Position numbers and translations under genes: made by a program. A model generated the notes under the pieces. The model saw only the letters and a list, made by a program, of their open reading frames with translations, had not been told where the DNA came from and did not search any database. Below, piece after piece: positions 23,901 through 32,216 of a DNA stretch of 64,000 nt. The number at the start of each line of letters is the position of its first letter. Position 1 is the stretch's first letter. This DNA comes from Allobosea sp. Its GTDB lineage: Bacteria > Pseudomonadota > Alphaproteobacteria > Rhizobiales > Beijerinckiaceae. The DNA lies in assembly GCF_017308075.1 (NCBI RefSeq), contig NZ_JAFKFX010000028.1, forward strand, positions 1 through 64,000. The letters run 5' to 3'.

Positions 23901-23914
23901 TGGCGGACAGGGCG
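23901..23914. repeat. attR core (14-bp direct repeat in tRNA-Ser 3' end)
   Basis: Identical to attL at 4913-4926. The repeat equals the last 14 nt of the tRNA, CCA included, so integration leaves the tRNA intact. Confidence 0.75.
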
Positions 23915-23990
23915 GGATTCGAACCCGCGATACGGTTTCCCGTATACACACTTTCCAGGCGTGCGCCTTCAACCACTCGGCCACCTGTCC
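23901..23990 (-). tRNA. tRNA-Ser(GGA)
   Basis: A 90-nt class II tRNA. The acceptor stem GGACAGG pairs with CCTGTCC, followed by discriminator G and encoded CCA. The D-arm carries GTGGTTGAAGG. The anticodon loop CTGGAAA (anticodon GGA) closes a CACGC/GTGTG stem. A long variable arm and the T-arm with GGTTCGAATCC follow. It reads UCC/UCU serine codons. Its 3' end is the attachment site of the element. Confidence 0.95.
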
Positions 23991-24122
23991 GGCGCGCTGC
24001 TTATGACCTCCGGGCCCGCTTCTTTCAAGTGCCGAAACTGACGATTATGCGGGTTGCGGCAAAATCGCGTTTGGCGTTGCAATGACGCGGGTGCGGGCGC
24101 AAATCGAGCGCATCGGCGGGCG

Positions 24123-24518
24123 GTGGCGGAGCAGGGGCGCGCAGCCGGGCCGAAAACCGGCCTGCGCTGGCGCTGCCGGCGGGATTTGGGGGATGGCTTG
24201 CGCTTTCTGGTTAGGGTTCTCGGCTATCTTCTGGTCGCGGGCGGCTTCATTGTGCTGCTGACCGACGGCGCACGCTCGATCGCCAATTCCGCGCTGCGCT
24301 TCACTGCGCTCGGCGAAACGATGGCGGCCCTGCTGGGGGATCGTTTCCGCCAGCTGCAGCCGGGAATCGAACGCAATCTGCATCCGCTGCTCTGGGATCC
24401 CGTCCTGGTGCATGTCCTGCTCGTGCCGACGGCTCTCGCCGGGCTCGCGCTCGGCTTCCTGCTGCTCTGGCTCGGCAGCGAGCCCAAGCCGCTGATCGGG
24501 ATCATCACACGAAGGTGA
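24123..24518 (+). CDS. Small membrane protein of unknown function
   Basis: About 131 aa if GTG 24123 is used; the start is uncertain and no good ribosome-binding site is visible. Two membrane segments: LRFLVRVLGYLLVAGGFIVLL and VLVHVLLVPTALAGLALGFLLLWLG, with a conserved-looking amphipathic loop between. Such proteins are frequent in Hyphomicrobiales without known role. It is the first chromosomal gene beyond the tRNA. Confidence 0.6.
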   Translation: MAEQGRAAGPKTGLRWRCRRDLGDGLRFLVRVLGYLLVAGGFIVLLTDGARSIANSALRFTALGETMAALLGDRFRQLQPGIERNLHPLLWDPVLVHVLLVPTALAGLALGFLLLWLGSEPKPLIGIITRR

Positions 24519-24890
24519 GGGCGACGCCGGCGCCTCGCGGGTCTGCGGGGTGATCGTTCGCAGATCAGACTGGGTGTTTCGCCACCGGCAGCCGGCCGCT
24601 TTCACCGCGGAGCCTGCGCCTGCCTGGCGTTGAGTTGCCGACAGTGCCTAGCCTCGGCCGGGAATACGGTGCTTCCGGTGCAGCAAAAAGGTGCAGCAAA
24701 ACCAAGGCGGTCCGCGCTTTACTACCAGCCCGCAAATCGGGATCCGGCCCGTTCGATCAGGCGCTTTTCGTCGGTCCCCACCATGTCGGCCTGTCGGGAG
24801 GTGCCGCAATTCGAACATAATTCGGTTCAGGCCCTCTTGATCCCCGGCGCAAACTCTCCGAGGGTCGGCGGCTTGAACCGGAGATTTGCT
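24519..24890. other. Intergenic leader of the TRAP operon
   Basis: 372 bp with no gene supported. GGTGCAGCAAAA occurs twice in tandem (about 24675-24701). CATAAT near 24814 could be a -10 element, but no matching -35 is evident. Confidence 0.4.
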
Positions 24891-25871
24891 ATGAACTCGA
24901 AGCTTAAGAAGCGCCTCGGCGGGATCGGCCTCGGCCTCGGCGCGATCGCGCTGGCCGCCGGTGTCGCGCTGGCGCAGGCGCCGGCCTTCTTCCGCATCGG
25001 CACGGGCGGCACGGCCGGCACCTATTACCCGATCGGCGGGCTGATCGCGAACGCGATCTCGGCGCCGCCGCAGCTGGTCTCGACGGCGGTCGCGAGCAAT
25101 GGCTCGGTCGCCAACGTTAACGCCATCGTCGGTGGCGCGGCCGAATCCGGCTTCGTCCAGGCCGACGTCGCCTTCTGGGCCTATTCCGGCACCGGTGTCT
25201 ACGAGGGCAAGCCGAAGGTCGCGGATCTGCGTTCGATCGCCAATCTCTATCCGGAGAGCGTCCATCTCGTCGTGCGCAAGGCGGCGAATGTGAAGGGTGT
25301 CGCCGACCTCAAGGGCAAGAAGGTCTCGCTCGACGAGCCGGGCTCCGGCACGCTGCTCAACGCCAAGGCGATCCTCGCTGCCTTCGGGGTCACCGAGAAG
25401 GACATCACGGCCGAATATCTCAAGCCCAACCAGGCGGCCGAGAAGATGAAGGACGGCTCGGTCGACGCGTTCTTCTTCACCGGCGGCTACCCGGCCGCGG
25501 CGATCTCCGAGTTGGCCTCGACCGGTTCGGGCATCGACATCCTGCCGATCACGGGCGCTCCCGCCGAGAAGCTCGCCAAGGAATCGCCCTTCTTCGCCGC
25601 GGACGAGATTCCGGCCGGCACCTACAAGGATGTCGGCGCGGTCAAGACCGTCGCGGTCGGCGCCCACTGGATGACCTCGGCCAAGATCTCGCCCGACACG
25701 GTCTACGCCGTGACCAAGGCGCTCTGGAGCGACAAGACCCGCGCCGCGCTCGATGCCGGGCACGCCAAGGGCAAGGCGATCCAGAAGGCGACCGCGCTTT
25801 CCGGCCTGCAGGGCGTGCCGCTGCATCCGGGTGCCGAGAAGTTCTACAAGGAAGCCGGGCTGCTGAAGTAA
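24891..25871 (+). CDS. TAXI-family TRAP transporter solute-binding protein
   Basis: A 326-aa periplasmic receptor. The ATG at 24891 has GGAG 8 bases upstream; a longer frame to 24630 is not credible. A signal peptide (to ALAQA) precedes the TAXI core: FFRIGTGGTAGTYYPIGGLIANAIS, SNGSVANVNAIVGGAAESGFVQADVAFWAYSGTGVY, KGKKVSLDEPGSGTLLNAKAIL. TAXI receptors commonly serve dicarboxylates or amino acids such as glutamate; the ligand cannot be read here. The fused permease follows after a 183-bp gap with a hairpin. Confidence 0.92.
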   Translation: MNSKLKKRLGGIGLGLGAIALAAGVALAQAPAFFRIGTGGTAGTYYPIGGLIANAISAPPQLVSTAVASNGSVANVNAIVGGAAESGFVQADVAFWAYSGTGVYEGKPKVADLRSIANLYPESVHLVVRKAANVKGVADLKGKKVSLDEPGSGTLLNAKAILAAFGVTEKDITAEYLKPNQAAEKMKDGSVDAFFFTGGYPAAAISELASTGSGIDILPITGAPAEKLAKESPFFAADEIPAGTYKDVGAVKTVAVGAHWMTSAKISPDTVYAVTKALWSDKTRAALDAGHAKGKAIQKATALSGLQGVPLHPGAEKFYKEAGLLK

Positions 25872-25921
25872 GCGCGCCTAGCCAGACCAGCAACGCCGCC
25901 ATCGCGCGCGGCCGAAGGATG

Positions 25922-25969
25922 CTCCGGGATCGAGCGGCAGGCGCTTTTGCCTGCCGGGCGGTCCCGGAG
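25922..25969 (+). promoter_or_regulatory. Intercistronic hairpin between receptor and permease
   Basis: CGGCAGGC (25935-25942) pairs with GCCTGCCG (25949-25956); the outer arms CTCCGGGA (25922-25929) and TCCCGGAG (25962-25969) extend it. Such hairpins in transporter operons keep receptor mRNA in excess over permease by attenuation or 3' protection. Confidence 0.5.
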
Positions 25970-26054
25970 GCGCTTTCGCCGCGCTCCGGCGGCGAGGCTT
26001 TTTCCAGACCGACCTGGCAGGCTCCGCCGCCGGACGCGACGCCGAGGACGAGAG

Positions 26055-28220
26055 ATGACGACCCAGCCCTCCGCAGCCGAACTCGCCAAGCTCGAGGAAG
26101 AGCTCGATCCCGAAATGCAGTTCCGCAAGGTGCCTCACGGCACCGCGCTGCTGATCGGCGCGTTGCTGCTCGCGCTCTCGGCCTTCCACTACTACACGGC
26201 GGGCTTCGGCCTGATGCGCGAGACGACGCATCGCGGCATCCATCTCGCTTTCGTGCTCGGCCTGATCTTCCTCGTCTTCTCCGGGCGCAAGAGCGACGCC
26301 GGCACGGTTCACCCTTCGACCATGCTGCGTCCCGGCGGCGTGCCGATCTATGACTGGCTCTTTGCCGTCGCGGTCGCCGTCGCCAGCCTCTATGTGCCCT
26401 ATGTCTTCGAGGACCTGGTGTTCCGGGTCGGCAATCCCTCGACACTCGACGTCGTCATGGGCTCGATCACCATTATCCTGATGATCGAGGCGACGCGCCG
26501 GGCGATCGGCTGGGGCCTGCCGCTGATCGCGCTCTTCGCCATCGTCTATGCGATCTTCGGCAACTGGTTCCCCGGCATCTTCCTGCATCCGGGCGCGACC
26601 TGGTCGAACCTCGTCAACCATCTCTATCTGACCAGCCAGGGCGTCTATGGCGTCGCGCTCGGCGTCGTCGCCACCTATGTCTTCCATTTCGTGCTGTTCG
26701 GCGTACTGGCGACGCGGGTCGGGCTCGGCCGGCTCTTCCTCGGTGTCGCGGCGGCGGTGGCGGGGCGTTTCGCCGGCGGGCCGGCCAAGGTCTCGATCTT
26801 CGGCTCGGCCCTGTTCGGCATGATCTCGGGCTCCTCGGTCGCCAACACCGTCACGGTCGGCTCGCTGACCATCCCGATGATGATCCGGCTCGGCTATCAG
26901 CGGCATTTCGCGGCCGCGGTCGAATCGACTGCGGCGACGGGCGGGCAGATCACCCCGCCGATCATGGGCGCGGCCGCCTTCCTGATGGTCGAGTTCCTCA
27001 ACCTGCCCTATGCGACGATCGTCATTGCGGCGATCATTCCCGCCTGCATGCACTTCTTCGGCGTGCTGATGCAGGTGCATTTCGAGGCACGGCGCAACGG
27101 CATGCGCGGCATGACCGATGCCGAGGCGCCGAAGCTGCGGGAGGTCTTCGCCCGCGACTGGCCGACGCTGGCGCCGCTCTTCGGCCTGATCGTCGTGCTC
27201 TTCACCGGCTACACCCCCTATCTCGCCGCCTTCTGGGGCATCACCGGCTGCATGCTGGTCGGCCTCGCGCATTACCGCGCCGGTGCCGCGCTCGTCTTCG
27301 CCCTGGCGATCGGCGTGGCGGCGCCGACCGAGTTCCTGCGCGTACCCGGCGTCAATCTCGGCCTGACCCTGGCTGCCTTCGCCGTCATGTTCCATGGCGT
27401 GCTGCTGCGCTCGGAAGAGGGCCGCAGGCGCGTCAATGATATGGTCGACGCCTTCGTGCTCGGCGCCAAATATGCGATCGGCGTCGGCGCGGCGGCGGCG
27501 ACCGTCGGCATCATCGTCGGCGTGGTCACGCTGACCGGCGTCGGCTTCAAGATCTCCTGGATCGTCACTTCGCTGGCCGATCAATGGGCCAATGGCTTGC
27601 TCGGCTTCGTGCCGTTCCTGCCCTTCGACATCAAGAGCGCGACGCTGTTCTTCACGCTGCTGCTGACCGGCCTGGTCTGCATCCTCCTCGGCTGCGGCGT
27701 GCCGACCACGGCGAACTACATCATCATGGTGACGGTGGCGGCGCCGGCGCTCGGCATGCTCGGGGTCAACCCGCTCGTGGCGCATTTCTTCGTGTTCTAC
27801 TACGGGGTGCTCGCCGATGTGACGCCACCGGTGGCGATCGCCGCCTATGCCGGCGCGAGCATGGCCGGCGCCGATCCGTTCAAGACCGGCAACACCGCCT
27901 TCCGGCTGGCGCTCGGCAAGGTGCTGGTGCCCTTCGTCTTCGTGTTCTCGCCCTCCATGCTGATCATGGCGCCGGGCTTCACCTGGACGGAGCTGATCGG
28001 CTCGACCGCTTCCTGCTTCGCCAGCATCACGCTGCTTTCGGCCGCATTCGCCGGCTGGCTTCTGGCGCCATTGGCGATATGGGAGCGCTGGCTCCTCGCG
28101 CTCGCCGCCTTGCCGATGATCCTGGCGACGCCGATGAGCGTCGGCGCCGGTCTCGTCATCGCCGCGCCGGTGCTGCTGCGGCAGCTGCTGGCGCGCAGGA
28201 CGGCGGTCGCTCCAGCCTGA
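26055..28220 (+). CDS. TRAP transporter fused permease (DctQM-like), TAXI type
   Basis: A 721-aa integral inner-membrane protein; the ATG at 26055 follows GAGGACGAGAG. The N-terminal 4-TM small-subunit-like region (about 25-170) is fused to the 12-TM large permease (about 180-680), which shows the DctM-type signatures AKVSIFGSALFGMISGSSVANTVTVGSLTIPMMIRLGY, ATGGQITPPIMGAAAFLM and CILLGCGVPTTANYIIMVTVAAPAL. It moves solute with a cation gradient, fed by the preceding receptor. The fused layout is typical for TAXI systems. Confidence 0.94.
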   Translation: MTTQPSAAELAKLEEELDPEMQFRKVPHGTALLIGALLLALSAFHYYTAGFGLMRETTHRGIHLAFVLGLIFLVFSGRKSDAGTVHPSTMLRPGGVPIYDWLFAVAVAVASLYVPYVFEDLVFRVGNPSTLDVVMGSITIILMIEATRRAIGWGLPLIALFAIVYAIFGNWFPGIFLHPGATWSNLVNHLYLTSQGVYGVALGVVATYVFHFVLFGVLATRVGLGRLFLGVAAAVAGRFAGGPAKVSIFGSALFGMISGSSVANTVTVGSLTIPMMIRLGYQRHFAAAVESTAATGGQITPPIMGAAAFLMVEFLNLPYATIVIAAIIPACMHFFGVLMQVHFEARRNGMRGMTDAEAPKLREVFARDWPTLAPLFGLIVVLFTGYTPYLAAFWGITGCMLVGLAHYRAGAALVFALAIGVAAPTEFLRVPGVNLGLTLAAFAVMFHGVLLRSEEGRRRVNDMVDAFVLGAKYAIGVGAAAATVGIIVGVVTLTGVGFKISWIVTSLADQWANGLLGFVPFLPFDIKSATLFFTLLLTGLVCILLGCGVPTTANYIIMVTVAAPALGMLGVNPLVAHFFVFYYGVLADVTPPVAIAAYAGASMAGADPFKTGNTAFRLALGKVLVPFVFVFSPSMLIMAPGFTWTELIGSTASCFASITLLSAAFAGWLLAPLAIWERWLLALAALPMILATPMSVGAGLVIAAPVLLRQLLARRTAVAPA

Positions 28221-28294
28221 TAGTTCCTGGTATGTTCTTGCAACCCTGACGCGATTCCACTAGCGTCACGGTGCGGGAACGGGGGTGGCGCGAA

Positions 28295-29833
28295 ATGGTG
28301 ACGCGGGTCGCGACGGTGGCGTTCGAGGGCATCGAGGCGCGCGCCGTCGACGTTCAGGTCCAGGTTACGCCCGGCGGCGTTGCCTTCATCCTGGTGGGCC
28401 TGCCCGACAAGGCAGTGGGCGAGAGCAAGGAGCGCGTTCGCGCCGCCCTGATCGCCTCCGGCCTCGCGCTGCCGGCCAAGCGCATCACGGTGAATCTCGC
28501 TCCGGCCGACCTGCCCAAGGAAGGCAGCCATTACGATCTGCCGATCGCGCTCGGCGTCATGGCGGCGATCGGCGCGATCCCGGCCGACGCGCTCGCCGGC
28601 TACACGGTACTCGGCGAGCTCGCCCTCGATGGCTCGATCAGCCCGGTCGCGGGCGTGCTGCCGGCGGCGATCGCCGCCTATGCCCGCGGTCAGGGCCTGA
28701 TCTGTCCGGCCGCCTCGGGGGCGGAGGCGGCCTGGGCGGCGCAGGATCTCGACATTCTCGCGCCACGCTCGCTGATCCAGCTCGCCAATCATTTCAAGGG
28801 CACGCAGGTGATGGCCCGGCCGCAGCCTTCCGTCGCGCGCCAGAGCGGTCCGCTGCCGGATCTCGCCGAGATCAAGGGCCAGGAAAGCGCCAAGCGCGTG
28901 CTTGAGATCGCCGCGGCCGGCGGGCACAACCTGCTGATGAACGGCCCGCCCGGAGCCGGCAAGTCGATGCTGGCGAGCCGGATGCCCTCGATTCTGCCGC
29001 CGCTCAACCCGCGCGAACTGCTCGAGCTCTCGATGGTGCTCTCCGTCGCCGGACAGCTGGCCGACGGGGCGCTGACCGACCGACGGCCGTTTCGGGCGCC
29101 GCATCATTCGGCCTCGATGGCAGCGCTGGTCGGCGGCGGCATCAAGGCGATGCCGGGCGAAGTTTCGCTCGCCCATCATGGCGTGCTCTTTCTCGACGAA
29201 TTGCCGGAGTTCCAGCCGCAGGCGCTCGACGCGCTGCGCCAGCCGATGGAGACCGGCGAGGTGCTGATCTCGCGGGCCAATCACCGTGCCGTCTATCCGG
29301 CGCGCTTCCAGCTGGTCGCGGCGATGAATCCCTGTCGCTGCGGCAGGGCGACGGAGCCCGGCTATGCCTGCCGGCGCCAGCCGAACGAGCGCTGCATGGC
29401 GCAGTACCAGGCCGGCATCTCCGGCCCGATGCTCGACCGGATCGACATCACCATCGACGTGCCGCCGGTCACCGCCTCCGATCTGATCCTGCCGGCGGCG
29501 GCGGAAGGTTCGGTCGAGGTCGCGCGGCGGGTCGCGCAGGCGCGGGCGCGGCAGGTCGCGCGTTTCGAGCGGCTCGGTCTCGCCGGCGTCACGACCAATG
29601 CCGGCTGCCCCTCATCGGCGCTCGACGAGGTCGCCCGCCCGGATGCCGCCGGGCTTGCCCTGTTGCGCAATGCGGCCGAGGCGATGCGCTTGACCGCGCG
29701 CGGCTATCATCGTGTGCTCAAGGTGGCGCGCACGCTCGCCGATCTCGACGGCGAGGAGCAGCTCGGGCGCATCCATCTCGCCGAAGCGCTGTCCTATCGC
29801 TCGCGCATCGACCAGGCAGCGCAGGCGGCGTAG
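28295..29833 (+). CDS. comM: YifB/ComM family Mg-chelatase-like AAA ATPase
   Basis: 512 aa from the ATG at 28295. The N-terminal ChlI-type Lon-protease-like domain (to about 170: EARAVDVQVQVTPGGVAFILVGLPDKAVGESKERVRAAL) precedes an AAA module with Walker A GPPGAGKSM, Walker B FLDELPEF, and a Cys cluster in NPCRCG...YACRRQPNERC, then the C-terminal Mg_chelatase_C domain. In naturally competent bacteria ComM is a branch-migration helicase in recombination; elsewhere the role is less clear. Confidence 0.92.
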   Translation: MVTRVATVAFEGIEARAVDVQVQVTPGGVAFILVGLPDKAVGESKERVRAALIASGLALPAKRITVNLAPADLPKEGSHYDLPIALGVMAAIGAIPADALAGYTVLGELALDGSISPVAGVLPAAIAAYARGQGLICPAASGAEAAWAAQDLDILAPRSLIQLANHFKGTQVMARPQPSVARQSGPLPDLAEIKGQESAKRVLEIAAAGGHNLLMNGPPGAGKSMLASRMPSILPPLNPRELLELSMVLSVAGQLADGALTDRRPFRAPHHSASMAALVGGGIKAMPGEVSLAHHGVLFLDELPEFQPQALDALRQPMETGEVLISRANHRAVYPARFQLVAAMNPCRCGRATEPGYACRRQPNERCMAQYQAGISGPMLDRIDITIDVPPVTASDLILPAAAEGSVEVARRVAQARARQVARFERLGLAGVTTNAGCPSSALDEVARPDAAGLALLRNAAEAMRLTARGYHRVLKVARTLADLDGEEQLGRIHLAEALSYRSRIDQAAQAA

Positions 29834-29962
29834 GTTCGGGGCGTTCCGGCCGGAGGAGGCCCGCAGATCCATGCCGGGAGGTTAACAAGGTCATTCAAAT
29901 CACGACGCCATGGCCGCGGTGCTGCGAACCTTTCCTCAATCTCGGCATGCTATGACAGCAAC

Positions 29963-32053
29963 ATGGAGCTCTGGCCTGCCCCGCCTGTCCTCATTGCGAT
30001 CGCGACCTCGCTGCTCGCCGCACTTTGCGGCCTGGCGACGTTCTGGCTGCTGCGCGAGCGCGGCCGCGTCCTGCGGCAGGCGACTTCGATCGCCGGCGAT
30101 GTCGAGCGCCTGAACGACCGGCTCTGGGAACTCGCCGACAGCGAGGAACGCTATCGCAGCCTGATCGAGGCGCAGGGCGATCTCATTGTCCGCCGCAGCG
30201 AGGGGCGGATCGTCTATGCCAATGGCGCCTATGCGGCCTTGCTCGGTCTTGCCGAAGGGCAGGTGGTCGGCAGCCTGCGCATGCCGCAGGTCCGCGTCAC
30301 GCGGCCGGTTCAGGCGCTGGCCGACGGCGCCCGCGTCTTCGACGAATGCATCGAGACCGCCGACGGCGAGCGCTGGATCGCCTGGGTCGAGACGGTCGTG
30401 CCCGTCGCGGTCGGCCAGGCCGTGCTGCAGCGGGTCGGTCGCGACATCAGCGCCCGCATCGCGGGCGAGCGCGCGCTGGAAGAGGCACGCAGCCGGGCGG
30501 AGGAAGCCAGCGCCGCCAAATCGCGCTTCCTCGCCACCGTCAGCCATGAGTTCCGTACGCCGCTCAACGGCATTCTCGGCATGGCCGATCTCCTCGGCGA
30601 CACAAGGCTCGACCCGGAGCAGGCGACCTATGTGCGCGCCCTGCGGACCTCGGGCGAGGCGCTGCTCGGCCTAGTCGACGGCATCCTCGACTTCGCCAAG
30701 GTCGAGGCCGGCAAGCTCGAACTCGTCGACGAGCCCTTCGATCTTGCCCTGCTGGTCGAGGACGTCACCGAACTGATGGCGCCGCGCGCCCAGACCAAGG
30801 GTATCGAGGTCTCGGCGCTGCTCGCCGCCGACCTGCCGGCGCTCATCCGCGGCGACGCCGAGCGCCTGCGCCAGATCCTGCTGAATCTGATCGGCAACGC
30901 CGTGAAGTTCACCGAACGGGGCGGCGTCGGCATCCGGGCGGAGCGCGACGGCGAGGCGATCCTCGTCGCGGTCGCGGATACCGGGCCGGGCATCCCGGCC
31001 GAGCGCCTGGAAAGCATTTTCGAGGAGTTCGAGCAGGTCGAGAGCCCGAATATGTCGACTTCCGGCGGGACCGGCCTCGGCCTCGCGATCGCACGTCGAC
31101 TCGCGCTGGCGATGGGCGGGGCGATCTCCGTCGAAAGCCCGGCAGGGCAGGGCGCCATCTTCCGGCTTCGCCTGCCGCTTCGGGCCGCTGCCGGAGCGGC
31201 TGCTGCCGACCTGGGACTCGACTGGTCGGGCAAGCGCCTGCTGATCGCCAGCGGCACGCCTTTCAGTGCCGGCCATCTCGCCGAGCAGGCGCGGCGCCGC
31301 GGCGCGGAGGTGCTGCTGGCCGCCGATCGGCAGGCGGCGCTCGCCTGCCTGCGGGAGGCGGGTTCGCTGACGGCGCTGCTCGTTGACCGGGCGCTGCCGG
31401 GCGGCGATGTCGAAGGTCTGGCGGCGGCGGCAAGGCAGGCCGGCGTCTCCGAGATCGTCATCATGCTCTCGCCGGCCGAGCGGCGCGGCTATGGCTCTCC
31501 CTTCGCCGCCGGCTTCACCGGCTTCCTGGTCAAGCCGGTGCGCGGGCGCTCGCTGCAGCAACGCTTTGAGGGAGACAGGCGCCCGGCCGTTTCCGCCGAG
31601 GTGGAGAGCGCTGCGCCGCCACCGGCGGTCGGGGCCGGGCTGCACGTGCTGGTGGCCGAGGACAACGAGATCAATGCCCTGCTGGCGACGCGGACGCTGG
31701 AGCGCCTTGGTTGCGTGCCGACCTGGGCACGCGATGGCGGAGAGGCGATTCGCCTGGTCGAGGCTGCGCTGGCCGGCCAGCGGCCCGCCTTTGCCCTCGC
31801 CTTGTTGGATATCCGCATGCCGGAGCTCGACGGCATCGCCGTGGCGCGGCGCATTCGAGCGGAAGAGCAGGCGCGTGGTGCCGCGCGCCTGCCGCTGCTG
31901 GCGGTGACCGCGAACACCTCGCAGGAGGATCGGCGCGCGGCGCTTGCAGGCGGCATGGATGATTGCCTGGCTAAGCCGCTTTCGCGCGACGCCTTGCGGG
32001 TCTGGGTGGAAAGGCTTGCCGGCGCGGCAAAGACCGCGACGCGCTCCGCCTGA
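29963..32053 (+). CDS. Hybrid sensor histidine kinase with two receiver domains
   Basis: 696 aa. Order: one N-terminal TM (about 8-30), a helix, a PAS domain (about 60-165), HisKA with His195 in ATVSHEFRTPLNG, HATPase (N box LLNLIGNAVKFTERG, GTGLGLAIAR), a degenerate receiver (about 425-540; the acidic pair is missing though VDRALPGG and FLVKPV remain), and a normal receiver (about 555-685: VAEDNEIN, phospho-Asp in LLDIRMPELDG, TANTS, Lys in LAKPL). No separate response regulator gene is adjacent. Signal and target are unknown. Confidence 0.9.
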   Translation: MELWPAPPVLIAIATSLLAALCGLATFWLLRERGRVLRQATSIAGDVERLNDRLWELADSEERYRSLIEAQGDLIVRRSEGRIVYANGAYAALLGLAEGQVVGSLRMPQVRVTRPVQALADGARVFDECIETADGERWIAWVETVVPVAVGQAVLQRVGRDISARIAGERALEEARSRAEEASAAKSRFLATVSHEFRTPLNGILGMADLLGDTRLDPEQATYVRALRTSGEALLGLVDGILDFAKVEAGKLELVDEPFDLALLVEDVTELMAPRAQTKGIEVSALLAADLPALIRGDAERLRQILLNLIGNAVKFTERGGVGIRAERDGEAILVAVADTGPGIPAERLESIFEEFEQVESPNMSTSGGTGLGLAIARRLALAMGGAISVESPAGQGAIFRLRLPLRAAAGAAAADLGLDWSGKRLLIASGTPFSAGHLAEQARRRGAEVLLAADRQAALACLREAGSLTALLVDRALPGGDVEGLAAAARQAGVSEIVIMLSPAERRGYGSPFAAGFTGFLVKPVRGRSLQQRFEGDRRPAVSAEVESAAPPPAVGAGLHVLVAEDNEINALLATRTLERLGCVPTWARDGGEAIRLVEAALAGQRPAFALALLDIRMPELDGIAVARRIRAEEQARGAARLPLLAVTANTSQEDRRAALAGGMDDCLAKPLSRDALRVWVERLAGAAKTATRSA

Positions 32054-32118
32054 GGCCGTCCGCCGCGGATCGCCATGCCTGAAGGGGCTCGCCATGTCGC
32101 GGCCGATCGGCTATCTCT

Positions 32119-32147
32119 TGGTCATATCTCTGTCGTAGTTCTGTCGC
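32119..32147 (+). promoter_or_regulatory. PHO box upstream of olsB (three half-sites)
   Basis: TGGTCAT (32119-32125), CTGTCGT (32130-32136) and CTGTCGC (32141-32147) are direct repeats with 4-base spacers, an 11-bp period matching PhoB sites (CTGTCAT-N4-CTGTCAT). It lies 70-98 bp upstream of the olsB ATG. Phosphate-controlled ornithine lipid synthesis is established in rhizobia. Confidence 0.7.
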
Positions 32148-32216
32148 GATCCCGTAAGACGTTCGGCGCAGTGGTGTCATGCGCCTGGCCGAGGCCTCAC
32201 AGGGATAAGACCGCAA

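Larger units (their letters stand above)
4913..23914. mobile_element. Integrated phage-like element (candidate capsid-forming satellite), 19.0 kb
   Basis: The element is bounded by a 14-bp direct repeat (4913-4926 and 23901-23914), the right copy being the 3' end of tRNA-Ser. It contains a tyrosine integrase, AlpA, a replication-like module and an HK97-type head and packaging module: portal, protease/capsid, connectors, terminases and HNH. It also has a tape measure and a few exported cargo genes. No tail tube, distal tail, fibre, holin or endolysin gene was found in any frame. Late genes overlap by 1-26 bp and lack visible frameshifts, arguing against simple decay. That gene content resembles capsid-forming phage-inducible islands; a small defective siphovirus-like prophage is the alternative. 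Confidence 0.8.

Noticed and set aside
25878..27785. Long antisense open frames opposite the TRAP permease
   Set aside because: They are Arg/His/Asp-rich shadows caused by GC-rich codon use of the permease on the plus strand.
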